Assembly (NCBI GenBank): GCA_029553165.1
Contig: JAKPCT010000225.1
Span: forward strand, 1 to 55,461
DNA length: 55,461 bases
Source: Bacillota bacterium
GTDB taxonomy: Bacteria > Bacillota > UBA4882 > UBA8346
Direction of reading: 5' to 3'
Part shown: one piece after another, positions 34,355 through 43,194 of the stretch
Layout: each line of letters starts with the position of its first letter
How positions within the stretch are numbered: the stretch's first letter is position 1
Notes under the pieces: generated by a model
Seen by the model: only the letters and a program-made list of their open reading frames with translations
Told to the model about the DNA's origin: nothing
Databases searched by the model: none
Translations under genes and position numbers: made by a program

Positions 34355-35527
34355 ATGAATATTAACCGGATTTTCTTAATTGTTTTGGACGGAGTTGGTG
34401 TTGGCGAGTTGCCGGATGCCGCCCGTTACGGCGATAGTGGTAGTAATTCGATTGGCAATACGGCTCAAAAACTGGAGGATGGTCTTCATCTACCGGTCTT
34501 TGAGAGGTTGGGGTTGGGAAAATTAACTAAGATTAAGGGTGTTTCTGCGGATGTTAGTACCGGGATCTATGGCAAAATGATCGAGCGTTCTGCCGGAAAA
34601 GATACGACAACCGGTCACTGGGAGATGTCCGGTATTATCTTGGAACAGCCGTTTCCGGTTTACCCCAATGGTTTTCCGGAGCCAATCATAGCTGAATTTA
34701 TCAAGCAGACCGGCCGTGGTGTGATTGGTAATAAAGTAGCTTCGGGTACGGTAATCATCGATGAATTAGGGGCAAAACACCTGCAAACCGGAGATTTAAT
34801 TGTTTATACGTCAGCAGACAGTGTTTTCCAGATTGCTGCTCATGAAGATATTGTTTCCAATGAAGAGCTATATCGTTATTGTGAGATTGCCAGGCGGATT
34901 CTGACCGGCGGACATGCAGTCGGTCGCGTTATTGCCAGACCGTTTACCGGTAAGCCGGGGGCATTTTATCGGACAGCGGGTCGTAAGGATTTCTCGTTGG
35001 AACCGATTGGACCAACGGTGCTCGACAGAGTAAAAGCGGCCGGATTAACTGTTTATGGGGTTGGCAAGATTGAAGATATCTTTTGTAACCGTGGTTTGAC
35101 TGATTCGAACCATACCCATAATAATCAGGAAACACTGGAGTTTGTGAGTCATTTGATCAAACAGGATTTCAAGGGATTGGTGTTTGCAAATTGTATTGAC
35201 TTTGATATGGTATATGGCCATCGGAACGATTATTTAGGTTATGCCCAAGCTTTGCAGGAGGTTGACCGCTGGCTTGATAATAATTTAAAGAATCTTCGGG
35301 AGGGTGATTTAATAATTATCACTGGGGATCATGGCTGTGATCCGACTACTCCCAGTACCGATCATTCCCGGGAATATACTCCGCTGTTAATTACGGGACC
35401 AAACTTGCCGGAGGGGATTGATTTGGGAATTCGAAATACTTTTGCTGATATTGCCGCGTCAATTTGTTATTGGTTTGGATTGGAGCCATTACCTGTCGGG
35501 GAAGAGTTTGCCAGTTTAATAAAGTAA
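34355..35527 (+). CDS. deoB: Phosphopentomutase
   Basis: 390 residues, normal length. Interconverts (deoxy)ribose 1- and 5-phosphate in nucleoside salvage. Alkaline-phosphatase fold with RIFLIVLDGVGVGELPDAARYGDSGSNSIGNTA at the start (metal Asp), GKDTTTGHWEMSG (phospho-Thr region) and LIIITGDHGCDPTTPSTDHSREYTPLL near the end (metal-binding Asp and His). ATG 34355 has GGAGG five bases before it; the ATG at 34343 has no ribosome site at proper distance. The phosphorylase gene follows 18 bases later, forming a salvage operon. Confidence 0.97.
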   Translation: MNINRIFLIVLDGVGVGELPDAARYGDSGSNSIGNTAQKLEDGLHLPVFERLGLGKLTKIKGVSADVSTGIYGKMIERSAGKDTTTGHWEMSGIILEQPFPVYPNGFPEPIIAEFIKQTGRGVIGNKVASGTVIIDELGAKHLQTGDLIVYTSADSVFQIAAHEDIVSNEELYRYCEIARRILTGGHAVGRVIARPFTGKPGAFYRTAGRKDFSLEPIGPTVLDRVKAAGLTVYGVGKIEDIFCNRGLTDSNHTHNNQETLEFVSHLIKQDFKGLVFANCIDFDMVYGHRNDYLGYAQALQEVDRWLDNNLKNLREGDLIIITGDHGCDPTTPSTDHSREYTPLLITGPNLPEGIDLGIRNTFADIAASICYWFGLEPLPVGEEFASLIK

Positions 35528-35545
35528 GCCAGGGAGGTGTTCCTG

Positions 35546-36847
35546 ATGCGGGTTTACGATCTGATTTGGAAGAAACGTGAAGGTAAGGAGTTGACCAAGG
35601 CGGAGATTGACTTTTTAATCGCCGGTTATGCCAAAGGGGAGATCCCTGACTATCAGATGAGCGCTTGGTGTATGGCTGTCTATTTTAAGGGGATGAGTTT
35701 TGAGGAGGCTACCGCTTTAACCTTAGCGATGGTAAATTCCGGGCGGCAGGTTGACCTTTCAAGAATCAACGGAACCAAGGTTGATAAGCACAGTACCGGT
35801 GGTGTTGGTGATAAAACTTCGTTAGTGTTGCTTCCGGCAGTCGCTGCCGCAGGGATCCCGGTGGCCAAGATGTCGGGAAGAGGGCTGGGGCATACTGGCG
35901 GTACATTAGATAAATTAGAGTCAATCCCCGGCTTTAAAACAGCGATCGATCCCGAACAATTCTTTCGTCAAGTCGAGCAGATTGGAATGGTATTGGCGGG
36001 TCAAACCGCAGATTTAGTACCGGCTGACAAGAAGTTATATGCTTTGCGGGATCTGACGGCAACGGTTGAAAGCATTCCGTTGATCGCCAGTAGTATTGTT
36101 TCTAAAAAACTGGCTTCGGGGGCAGATGCTGTTGTTTTAGATGTCAAGTATGGTGATGGCGCATTTATGAATCAGTATCAGGCTGCTTTGGAATTAGCCC
36201 AAACGATGGTGGAGATCGGAAACCGTTCGGGGCGGCGTTTTAAGGCGGTTTTAAGCAGTATGGAACAGCCGCTGGGAATGGCCATCGGAAACAGTCTGGA
36301 AGTAGCTGAAGCGATCACCACATTAAAAGGGAACGGTCCTGCAGACCTTACCGAATTATGTACGGTGTTAGGCGGAGTCATGCTGTGGCTGGCAGGAAAG
36401 GCGGACACAATTGACGCCGGTTCGGAAATCATCAGCGAGATTATTTACTCGGGAAAAGGGCTGCAAAAGTTTCAAGAGTTTGTTCAGGCGCAAGGAGGTA
36501 ACTCTCTGGTTGTTGATGAACCGGACCTGTTACCCCGGGCCAAAGTGATCAAAAAGGTTATTGCGGATCAAGAAGGTTGGGTTGAGCGGATCTCATGCCG
36601 GGAGCTTGGTCTGATCTCAATGCGGTTAGGTTCAGGCCGGACGAAGTTAGAAGATGTAATCTATCCTGAAGTGGGTATTGTTATCAATAAAAAAGTCGGC
36701 GACTATATCAAGGCCGGTGAGGTTATCGCTGAAATTCATGCGTTGACAGAAACGGCCGCGGATTTGGCTACCACAGAAATCCGAGATTGTTATCTTTTAA
36801 CGCAGCAACCTGTTGCTAAACCTGAATTGATCAAGGCGATTATTTAA
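35546..36847 (+). CDS. pdp: Pyrimidine-nucleoside phosphorylase
   Basis: 433 residues. Phosphorolysis of thymidine, uridine or deoxyuridine; its sugar-phosphate product is the substrate of DeoB. MRVYDLIWKKREGKELTKAEIDFLI, VDKHSTGGVGDKTSLVLLPAVAA (phosphate and sugar binding), KMSGRGLGHTGGTLDKLESIPGF and SSIVSKKLASGADAVVLDVKYGDGAFM are family signatures. The C-terminal alpha/beta domain is complete. ATG 35546 lies behind GGGAGG at 35532-35537. Sequence alone does not decide between Pdp and thymidine phosphorylase (DeoA). Confidence 0.94.
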   Translation: MRVYDLIWKKREGKELTKAEIDFLIAGYAKGEIPDYQMSAWCMAVYFKGMSFEEATALTLAMVNSGRQVDLSRINGTKVDKHSTGGVGDKTSLVLLPAVAAAGIPVAKMSGRGLGHTGGTLDKLESIPGFKTAIDPEQFFRQVEQIGMVLAGQTADLVPADKKLYALRDLTATVESIPLIASSIVSKKLASGADAVVLDVKYGDGAFMNQYQAALELAQTMVEIGNRSGRRFKAVLSSMEQPLGMAIGNSLEVAEAITTLKGNGPADLTELCTVLGGVMLWLAGKADTIDAGSEIISEIIYSGKGLQKFQEFVQAQGGNSLVVDEPDLLPRAKVIKKVIADQEGWVERISCRELGLISMRLGSGRTKLEDVIYPEVGIVINKKVGDYIKAGEVIAEIHALTETAADLATTEIRDCYLLTQQPVAKPELIKAII

Positions 36848-36998
36848 ATATTCTATTGGGTTATTGAGCTGAATTTTGGAATAAAAAGCGAATCAATTTC
36901 ATAAGTTTTCCATGGTTACTAAAACTTTAATTAATTATGGCCAGATTAGTAGTTGTAATGCTTTTGCCATTTATGAAAAAAATACTCTCAAAATAGTC

Positions 36999-37027
36999 TT
37001 GTTCCGTATCGCGGAATAAGTTATTAT
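36999..37027 (+). promoter_or_regulatory. Rnf operon promoter with an inverted repeat in the spacer
   Basis: TTGTTC at 36999-37004 and TATTAT at 37022-37027 with a 17-base spacer. TTCCG at 37002-37006 and CGGAA at 37012-37016 form an inverted repeat around TATCG, lying between the two hexamers, where a bound regulator would block or reshape the promoter. The regulator is unknown. The rest of the gap (36848-36998) shows nothing. Confidence 0.55.
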
Positions 37028-37070
37028 TTAAAGAGGGCTTTTTTCAAGTTTTTTGATATGAGGTGACAAA

Positions 37071-38387
37071 ATGCGCGCTAAAACTTTTCGTGGTGGGATT
37101 CATCTGCATTACCACAAGGAAGCGACTGCATCGAAAAGTATTGTTGAACTTCCGGAACCGTCACAGGTAACGTTACCGGTGCAACAACACCTGGGGGCTC
37201 CGGCGGAGGTCTGTGTCAGAGTTGGAGATCAGGTGAAAATTGGCGATGTCGTTGCTGTTGCGAAAGGATTTGTTTCTGCTCCGGTCCATGCGAGTATTCC
37301 CGGAAAAGTAATTGCAATCAGTGATCTACCCCATCCTATTGGAAAAAATATCACTGCAGTAACAATCCAAAATGACCAAACCGGTGCAACATCCTTTCGG
37401 GCACCCAGCCAATTAGATGAGTTAAGCGCAGTTGATATCAAAGAATTAATGCAACAGATTGGTCTTGTTGGCATGGGCGGAGCCGGTTTTCCGACCCATG
37501 TAAAATATCACCCGCCTGAAGGAAAGAAGATTGAAACAGTCATCTTAAACGGTGCCGAATGTGAACCTTATTTAACCTGTGATCACCGTTTGATGGTTGA
37601 GTATCCTAAAAAAGTAATCCTCGGTTTGCAGGCGATGATGAAGGCGGCCGGAGTTGAAGAGGGTTTCATTGGAATCGAATTAAATAAGCCCGATGCCATT
37701 GAAATCTTAACTAAAGAGGCGTCAGTTGATCCCCGTATTAAAGTAGTTCCTCTGGAAGTTAAATATCCGCAAGGCGAAGAGAAGATGTTGATCAGCGCGG
37801 TCACAAACCGGACCGTACCTGCAGGGGGATTGCCGGTGGATGTTGGAGTTGTTGTAAATAATGTTGCAACGGCAGTGGTCCTTGCTGAGGCGATTTTAGA
37901 AGGTTCTCCTTTATATAACCGGATTGTCACTGTCACCGGAGCTGTCCAAAACCCACAGAATCTGCGAGTCCGACTGGGGACAGCAGTACGGGAATTGGTT
38001 GACTTCTGTGGTGGTTTTACCGGGACACCGGGAAGGCTTGTCTTAGGCGGGCCAATGACCGGACCAGCGCAATACCGGTTGGATCTCCCGGTGATCAAGA
38101 CCACTTCCGGTGTTCTGGTCCAAGATCGTGGTCATATTAGGCTCCTCGAAAGCACCCCCTGTGTCCGTTGTGCCAAGTGTGTTGATGTTTGCCCCTATAA
38201 TTTACTGCCCTGTTTGATCGTTGATTCAATTGATGCTAAAAATTTTGCACAGGCTGAAACGTATGGGCTGATGGATTGCCGGGAATGTGGCGCTTGTACT
38301 TTTGTTTGTCCGGCGCAACGCCCGCTCGTCCAAAGTATTAAATACGCAAAAAATAAAGTGATTGCAGCTAAGAAAAAAAATGCTTAA
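37071..38387 (+). CDS. rnfC: Ion-translocating ferredoxin:NAD oxidoreductase, subunit C
   Basis: 438 residues. Peripheral NADH-binding and iron-sulfur subunit of Rnf. It has the N-terminal RnfC barrel-sandwich domain (FRGGIHLHYHKE...), GMGGAGFPTHVKYHPP with the NADH/FMN-binding Gly-rich loop as in NuoF, the SLBB-like region, then two 4Fe-4S clusters: CVRCAKCVDVCPYNLLPC and CRECGACTFVCPAQRP. Length is close to the short RnfC of Clostridia. First gene of rnfCDGEAB, which moves electrons between reduced ferredoxin and NAD+ while pumping Na+ or H+. Confidence 0.96.
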   Translation: MRAKTFRGGIHLHYHKEATASKSIVELPEPSQVTLPVQQHLGAPAEVCVRVGDQVKIGDVVAVAKGFVSAPVHASIPGKVIAISDLPHPIGKNITAVTIQNDQTGATSFRAPSQLDELSAVDIKELMQQIGLVGMGGAGFPTHVKYHPPEGKKIETVILNGAECEPYLTCDHRLMVEYPKKVILGLQAMMKAAGVEEGFIGIELNKPDAIEILTKEASVDPRIKVVPLEVKYPQGEEKMLISAVTNRTVPAGGLPVDVGVVVNNVATAVVLAEAILEGSPLYNRIVTVTGAVQNPQNLRVRLGTAVRELVDFCGGFTGTPGRLVLGGPMTGPAQYRLDLPVIKTTSGVLVQDRGHIRLLESTPCVRCAKCVDVCPYNLLPCLIVDSIDAKNFAQAETYGLMDCRECGACTFVCPAQRPLVQSIKYAKNKVIAAKKKNA

Positions 38388-38434
38388 GTGGCTGATATTT
38401 TTTGATTCTTTTTGATGAAAGGGGAGGTCAGATG

Positions 38435-39403
38435 ATGGATACGCAGGTGGTAGTCTCACCGGCGCCTCATATAACCGACGTTCTAACCACGGAAAAAGCA
38501 ATGAGATTGGTGATGATTGCTTTATTGCCGGCAACACTTTTCAGTATTTGGAACTTTGGATTTAAGGCGTTAGTTTTAATAATTGTTTCAATGATAACGG
38601 CGATCGGGACCGAGTTTGTCATTCAGAAACTTACCAAAAAAACAATAACTGTTAATGACGGCAGCGCCGCTTTAACGGGATTACTGTTAGCCTTAACCGT
38701 TACTCCGGAGTTACCGGTTTTAATTATCGTAGTTGGTGCAGTTGTTGCAATTGCATTGGGAAAACATATTTTTGGAGGGTTGGGATATAATCTATTCAAT
38801 CCGGCCTTGATTGGACGGGCTTTTATGTTAGCTTCATGGCCGGCAGCGATGATTACATGGTCATGGCCGAAGAATGGATTGGCCTGGGCAGGAGCAAATG
38901 CTGATGCTATTGCCGGGGCTACCGTCCTTAATCTTGAAAAAGCCGGAATCCTGCAAAAAATGGGATTAAAAGTACCATATCTTAATTTATTGATCGGCAA
39001 TATCTCGGGTTCACTTGGCGAAACCTCAACGCTTTTACTTCTGTTAGGTGGTTTATTCTTGATTATTACCAAAGTAATCGACTGGCGGATTCCCGTTTCT
39101 TATTTGAGTTCAGTCTTGATACTTTCCTTGATATTTCAAAAAGATCCGTTACTGTATCTAATGGCTGGAGGTCTGATGTTAGGTGCTTTCTTTATGGCCA
39201 CTGACTGGGTAACCTCACCGATTACCAAAAAAGGCCGGATTTATTTTGGGATTGGGTGTGGAATTATCACAGTGATTATCAGGATTTTTGGCGGTTATCC
39301 CGAAGGGGTATGCTATTCGATCCTGATCATGAATGCCGTAACTCCTTTATTAGATCGTTTGACGATTCCCAAACGGTTTGGGGAGGTGAAAGCCCGTGGA
39401 TAA
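38435..39403 (+). CDS. rnfD: Rnf complex subunit D
   Basis: 322 residues, integral membrane subunit with about nine helices. ADAIAGATVLNLEK contains the S/T-GAT-type site where FMN is covalently attached to Thr. VVSPAPHITDVLTTEKAM at the N-terminus, FGGLGYNLFNPALIGRAFMLASWP and the C-terminal FGGYPEGVCYSILIMNAVTPLLDR are family-typical. ATG 38435 is preferred (GGGGAGG at 38421-38427, seven-base spacing); 38432 is possible. It overlaps rnfG by eight bases. Confidence 0.95.
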   Translation: MDTQVVVSPAPHITDVLTTEKAMRLVMIALLPATLFSIWNFGFKALVLIIVSMITAIGTEFVIQKLTKKTITVNDGSAALTGLLLALTVTPELPVLIIVVGAVVAIALGKHIFGGLGYNLFNPALIGRAFMLASWPAAMITWSWPKNGLAWAGANADAIAGATVLNLEKAGILQKMGLKVPYLNLLIGNISGSLGETSTLLLLLGGLFLIITKVIDWRIPVSYLSSVLILSLIFQKDPLLYLMAGGLMLGAFFMATDWVTSPITKKGRIYFGIGCGIITVIIRIFGGYPEGVCYSILIMNAVTPLLDRLTIPKRFGEVKARG

Positions 39404-40037
39404 ATTTTATTTGCGGTTGATGCTGGTGTTAGCCCTAATTTGTGGAATTGCCGGCTGTACTTTAGCGTTGGTCAATTCTTACACCGAACCGATTATTGCC
39501 AAATATAAAGCTCAAGCTGAAATCAAAGCGTATCAGAAAGCTTTACCGGAGGCAGAACGCTTCATTGATGATCCTGAATTAATTAAAGTTGTCAAAGATA
39601 ATCCCAATTACAAAGGGATTCAGAGTTTGAAGGTTGGCCTTAAAAACGGGCAACGAATCGGTTTGGTCTTTAAAGTGGCAACTTCGGGATATAGCAGTGA
39701 TATTCAAATGCTGGTCGGGATTAACAGTGATGGTCAATTGTACCAGGTATTGATTTTAGACCAACAAGAGACTCCGGGTTTGGGAAGCAGGATAACTGAC
39801 ACCGAGTTTATCGGTCAAAAAGCAATTTATAACAGCGGGACCAAGAAGCTGGCGCTTACTAAAGACGGTGGTTCGGTGCAAGCAGTTACAGGAGCCACAA
39901 TCTCGTCACGGGCGGTAGTCAGAGGTATCAATCAAGCCCTGGCTGCCTATCAAAGTTTCAATAATGCAACGAATGATGCAGCCGGTGCCAGTGATCACAA
40001 CGATGTCGATGCGACTACTGGGGCAACAACGAAATGA
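39396..40037 (+). CDS. rnfG: Rnf complex subunit G
   Basis: 213 residues: one N-terminal membrane helix (about 5-28) and an extracytoplasmic FMN-binding domain. AVTGATISSRAV at about residues 166-177 is the flavinylation site used by ApbE-type transferases. The last residues read DVDATTGATTK, a second TGAT-type motif at the very C-terminus beyond a low-complexity Ala/Asn/Asp linker; this is unusual (see findings). The start is GTG 39396 with GGGGAGGTG upstream. Confidence 0.94.
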   Translation: MDKFYLRLMLVLALICGIAGCTLALVNSYTEPIIAKYKAQAEIKAYQKALPEAERFIDDPELIKVVKDNPNYKGIQSLKVGLKNGQRIGLVFKVATSGYSSDIQMLVGINSDGQLYQVLILDQQETPGLGSRITDTEFIGQKAIYNSGTKKLALTKDGGSVQAVTGATISSRAVVRGINQALAAYQSFNNATNDAAGASDHNDVDATTGATTK

Positions 40038-40067
40038 GCAGTTGTTACTTGGTTGGAGGTGAAACAG

Positions 40068-40736
40068 TTGAGTTTTAGAAAGATTGTTAAGAATGGTTTA
40101 ATTGACGAAAACCCGACCTTCAGACTGGTATTGGGAATGTGTCCGACTTTGGCCATCAGCACTTCGGTCGTTAACGGGATTGGAATGGGATTGGCGGCTA
40201 CTTTTGTTTTAATCGGATCAAATGTCTTAATTTCATTGGTTAAAAATATTATTCCCGAGGAGATCCGTATTCCGGCCTATGTGGTTATTATCGCAACTTT
40301 TGTAACGATTGTTGACAAATTGATGGCTGCTTTTGTTCCCGGAATTCATGGTGTTTTAGGAATCTATATCCCCTTGATCGTCGTGAACTGTATCATTTTG
40401 GCGCGTGCTGAAGCGTTTGCATCCAAAAACAGTGTCGGACGTTCTTTTGCTGACGGAGTCGGAATGGGTTTGGGTTTTACATTGGCGTTGACGGTTATCA
40501 GTATCATTCGGGAGTTTTTGGGAACCGGCAACTTACTGGTCGCCAAGGATTTTGATTTTAATGGCTTGAGTTCGCTGTTGCCAACGGGTTTGGCAACCAC
40601 GTTGAAGAATGCGGCAGCATTAATTATGATCTTACCTCCGGGAGCCTTTATCACCCTTGGGTTAATGTTAGGGCTTTTAAACTACTTGAGTCAACGGAAG
40701 TCCAAAGTCCAAAAGGAGGTAAGTGTCGATGGTTGA
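40068..40736 (+). CDS. rnfE: Rnf complex subunit E
   Basis: 222 residues, six membrane helices. Paired with RnfA around the membrane iron-sulfur centre. NPTFRLVLGMCPTLAISTSVVNGIGMGLAATFVLI has the conserved Cys in the first half; ADGVGMGLGFTLALTVISIIREFLGTG is typical of the second. A TTG start at 40068 is chosen since GGAGGTG at 40055-40061 gives correct spacing and MSFRKIVKNGLIDENP matches the usual N-terminus. Confidence 0.95.
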   Translation: MSFRKIVKNGLIDENPTFRLVLGMCPTLAISTSVVNGIGMGLAATFVLIGSNVLISLVKNIIPEEIRIPAYVVIIATFVTIVDKLMAAFVPGIHGVLGIYIPLIVVNCIILARAEAFASKNSVGRSFADGVGMGLGFTLALTVISIIREFLGTGNLLVAKDFDFNGLSSLLPTGLATTLKNAAALIMILPPGAFITLGLMLGLLNYLSQRKSKVQKEVSVDG

Positions 40737-41376
40737 ATATCTGGTACTCATCTTTAGTGCGATCTTAGTAAATAACTTTGTCTTAGCCCGATTTTTAGGA
40801 ATCTGTCCTTTCTTAGGAGTCTCGAAACAGGTTGATACTGCTTTGGGAATGGGTTTTGCAGTCACTTTTGTGATGGGGTTGGCTTCAGGCATGACTTATT
40901 TGGTGCAAGAATGGATTCTTGACTATTTTCAAATTGGATTTTTACAGACGCTTACCTTTATTCTGGTAATTGCGGTTTTAGTCCAGTTTGTTGAGATGGT
41001 TATTAAGAAAACAAGTCCGTCGCTGTATCAGGCATTGGGAATCTACTTACCGTTGATTACCACTAACTGTGCGGTATTAGGGGTAACCATCATTAATTTT
41101 AACAACAATTACGGTTTTTTAAAGTCAGTAATTAATGGAGTTGCCGCCGCGCTTGGATTTACACTGGCAATTGTCCTGTTTGCCGGTATCAGGGAGCGGA
41201 TGGCCAATGCACCGATTCCCAAGTCATTACATGGTTTTCCGATTACTTTACTGACAGCCGGATTGTTATCAATGGCTTTTCTGGGCTTCAGCGGGCTTAA
41301 TCTCGAACGTTTCTTTCAGTATTTTGCAACTTTCAGTTGGTCTGATTATCAATCATATTTAAATGGACTCTTCTAG
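40729..41376 (+). CDS. rnfA: Rnf complex subunit A
   Basis: 215 residues, six membrane helices, homologous to RnfE in inverted topology. VNNFVLARFLGICPFLGVSKQ carries the conserved Cys; YLPLITTNCAVLGVTI in the middle carries the second Cys region that helps hold the membrane 2Fe-2S cluster. ATG 40729 overlaps the rnfE stop by eight bases, with AAAGGAGG upstream. Confidence 0.96.
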   Translation: MVEYLVLIFSAILVNNFVLARFLGICPFLGVSKQVDTALGMGFAVTFVMGLASGMTYLVQEWILDYFQIGFLQTLTFILVIAVLVQFVEMVIKKTSPSLYQALGIYLPLITTNCAVLGVTIINFNNNYGFLKSVINGVAAALGFTLAIVLFAGIRERMANAPIPKSLHGFPITLLTAGLLSMAFLGFSGLNLERFFQYFATFSWSDYQSYLNGLF

Positions 41377-41391
41377 TCCGGAGGGAAGAAG

Positions 41392-42249
41392 ATGAAATTA
41401 GATGTAGTTATTACTGCAACATTAGTGTTGCTTAGCATGGGAGTTATTTTTGGCTTGATCCTGGCAATAGCTTCGAGATTATTAAGGATTGAAAGTGATC
41501 CTAAAATTGGTGAGATTACTGCTGTTTTACCAGGAGCAAATTGTGGTGCCTGTGGTTATGCCGGATGTAGCGGTTTAGCGGAGGCGATTGTGAGTGGAAT
41601 CGCTCCCATCAATGCTTGTCCGGTTGGAAAAGCTGCTTGTGCCGAAAAGATTGCAGCGATTATGGGACTCGAACTAACCGCCGAGATTAAGCCTAAAAAT
41701 GCACACTTGGTATGCCAGGGAGGAAAGAGCGAGCGGGTTGAACGTTTTTGGTATATGGGAATTGCCGATTGTGCGGCTGCTGATATGTTGAATGGCGGCC
41801 CGAAATTATGTGAATTTGGTTGTTTGGGTTTGGGTAATTGCGTAAGAGCTTGTTTATTTGACGCAATCCGGATTAATGAGAATGGATTGCCGGAGATTGA
41901 TCCGGAGCTGTGTACCGGCTGCGGTGCCTGTGTCAGGACTTGTCCACGCCAATTGATCAAACTGATTGACGACAGCTACCGGGTGATGGTACTCTGTAAG
42001 AGTCACAGTAAAGGGCCGGACGTAAGAAAAGCCTGTAAGATTGGTTGTATTGGCTGTGGAATCTGCGCTAAAAATTGTCCGGCTGAGGCAATTAAGATCA
42101 CTAATAGCTTAGCGGAGATCAATCCGGAGTTATGTACTGCCTGTGGAATTTGTATTGAAAAATGTCCAATGAAAACGATTCGCAGTATTATCAATATTCA
42201 TTCTAAACCTGAATCTGAAAAACAAGATTCCGAAGTTAAAGTAATCTAG
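41392..42249 (+). CDS. rnfB: Rnf complex subunit B, multi-cluster ferredoxin
   Basis: 285 residues. One membrane helix (about 7-28), the GANCGACGYAGCSGLAEAI...ACPVG Fe-S domain, then Cys motifs CEFGCLGLGNCVRAC, CTGCGACVRTCP, CKIGCIGCGICAKNCP and CTACGICIEKCP. RnfB accepts electrons from soluble ferredoxin. The repertoire of clusters matches Clostridia-type RnfB. ATG 41392 with GGAGGGAAG upstream. Last gene of the Rnf run. Confidence 0.96.
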   Translation: MKLDVVITATLVLLSMGVIFGLILAIASRLLRIESDPKIGEITAVLPGANCGACGYAGCSGLAEAIVSGIAPINACPVGKAACAEKIAAIMGLELTAEIKPKNAHLVCQGGKSERVERFWYMGIADCAAADMLNGGPKLCEFGCLGLGNCVRACLFDAIRINENGLPEIDPELCTGCGACVRTCPRQLIKLIDDSYRVMVLCKSHSKGPDVRKACKIGCIGCGICAKNCPAEAIKITNSLAEINPELCTACGICIEKCPMKTIRSIINIHSKPESEKQDSEVKVI

Positions 42250-42307
42250 TTGCAGTATTAAAATGCCGGATTAACCAGTATTTTTTTTAAAAAGTGATGG
42301 AGGATTA

Positions 42308-42946
42308 ATGGATTCAATTATTCAATTTCTGCAGCGCTTGACGGATCCTGAGTTTTTAATGCACTATCGGGATTATTTATTATTGATTGTATTGGTAGCC
42401 GGTTTTTTGGAGGTAATTGTCCCACCGATACCCGGTGACTCCGTTTTGGTATTAGCATCCTTTGTTGCCGGGACAACCATTAACCCGTTTTTAATTATTA
42501 TTGCTGCTTCAGTGGGTACTTTCTCGGCTTCGTTACTCCTTTATAATTGGGGCTTAAAATTGGAGCATAAAGTATTCGAATCTCAAAAACTGTCATGGTT
42601 ACTGGACACCCGTACTTTTATCAGGGTTCAAAGCTGGTTTAAGCGGTTTGGCTGGTGGACGATCTTAATCAGCAGATTTCTTCCGGTCGCCCGTTCGGGG
42701 GTAATTTTAGCTGCTGGAATTGTTGACTATAACAAACGTGAAGCATTGACTGCTTTGTCAGCCAGTGTGCTGATGGCTAATGCATTTTTTGTGTTAATTG
42801 GCCGCTTATTAGGCACCCGGTGGCAGATGATTATCAATCTATGGGGTTATAAAATTAAGAAAAATTTATGGCTGATTATACCGTTACTAATAGTGTTAGT
42901 ATTAGTCGTTTTGATAAAAAAATTCTGGCGTAAATCTGATAATTAG
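42308..42946 (+). CDS. DedA-family (SNARE-associated/VTT domain) membrane protein
   Basis: 212 residues. LEVIVPPIPGDSVLVLASFVAG carries the conserved acidic and Pro-Gly pattern of DedA; GWWTILISRFLPVARSGVILAAGIVDYNKREA contains the F-x-R-x-x-P-x-x-R signature, and a hydrophobic C-terminal anchor ends in basic residues. DedA proteins recycle lipid carriers such as undecaprenyl phosphate, which would suit the nearby cell-wall genes, though that is not proven for this subgroup. TGGAGG precedes ATG 42308. The gene follows rnfB after 58 bases and may be read from the Rnf promoter. Confidence 0.9.
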   Translation: MDSIIQFLQRLTDPEFLMHYRDYLLLIVLVAGFLEVIVPPIPGDSVLVLASFVAGTTINPFLIIIAASVGTFSASLLLYNWGLKLEHKVFESQKLSWLLDTRTFIRVQSWFKRFGWWTILISRFLPVARSGVILAAGIVDYNKREALTALSASVLMANAFFVLIGRLLGTRWQMIINLWGYKIKKNLWLIIPLLIVLVLVVLIKKFWRKSDN

Positions 42947-43038
42947 GCTTTAAAATGGTTGTAATCTGGCCGAATAAATTAGTGGGAGAGTAAAGCAGTA
43001 ACTGCAGTATTGTTGAATGAATAATGTATTATGTTTGA

Positions 43039-43115
43039 TGGTCGGGGTGAGAGGATTTGAACCTCCGGCCTTTCGGTCCCGAACCGAACGCTCTACCAAG
43101 CTGAGCCACACCCCG
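43039..43115 (-). tRNA. tRNA-Pro (anticodon CGG)
   Basis: On the minus strand all arms fold: acceptor CGGGGTG/CACCCCG, D stem GCTC/GAGC, anticodon stem TTCGG/CCGAA with loop TTCGGGA giving anticodon CGG, T stem GGAGG/CCTCT (one G-U). Discriminator A and an encoded CCA follow (43039-43042 on the plus strand). It is the only tRNA in the window and is embedded alone against the surrounding plus-strand genes. Confidence 0.97.
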
Positions 43116-43138
43116 GTTAATTTGAAGGAACAAAATAT

Positions 43139-43167
43139 AGTATAGCAAAGAGATTTGATTTTGTCAA
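43139..43167 (-). promoter_or_regulatory. Promoter of tRNA-Pro
   Basis: On the minus strand TTGACA (43162-43167) and TATACT (43139-43144) with a 17-base spacer, about 24 bases before the tRNA 5' end. Confidence 0.85.
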
Positions 43168-43194
43168 AGAGAAGATTACACCAGGAGGTTGTTG

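Noticed and set aside
37583-38104. Reverse-strand 173-codon ORF inside rnfC
   Set aside because: Antisense shadow of a well-conserved gene; composition rich in Thr, Pro and Ser as usual for such shadows.
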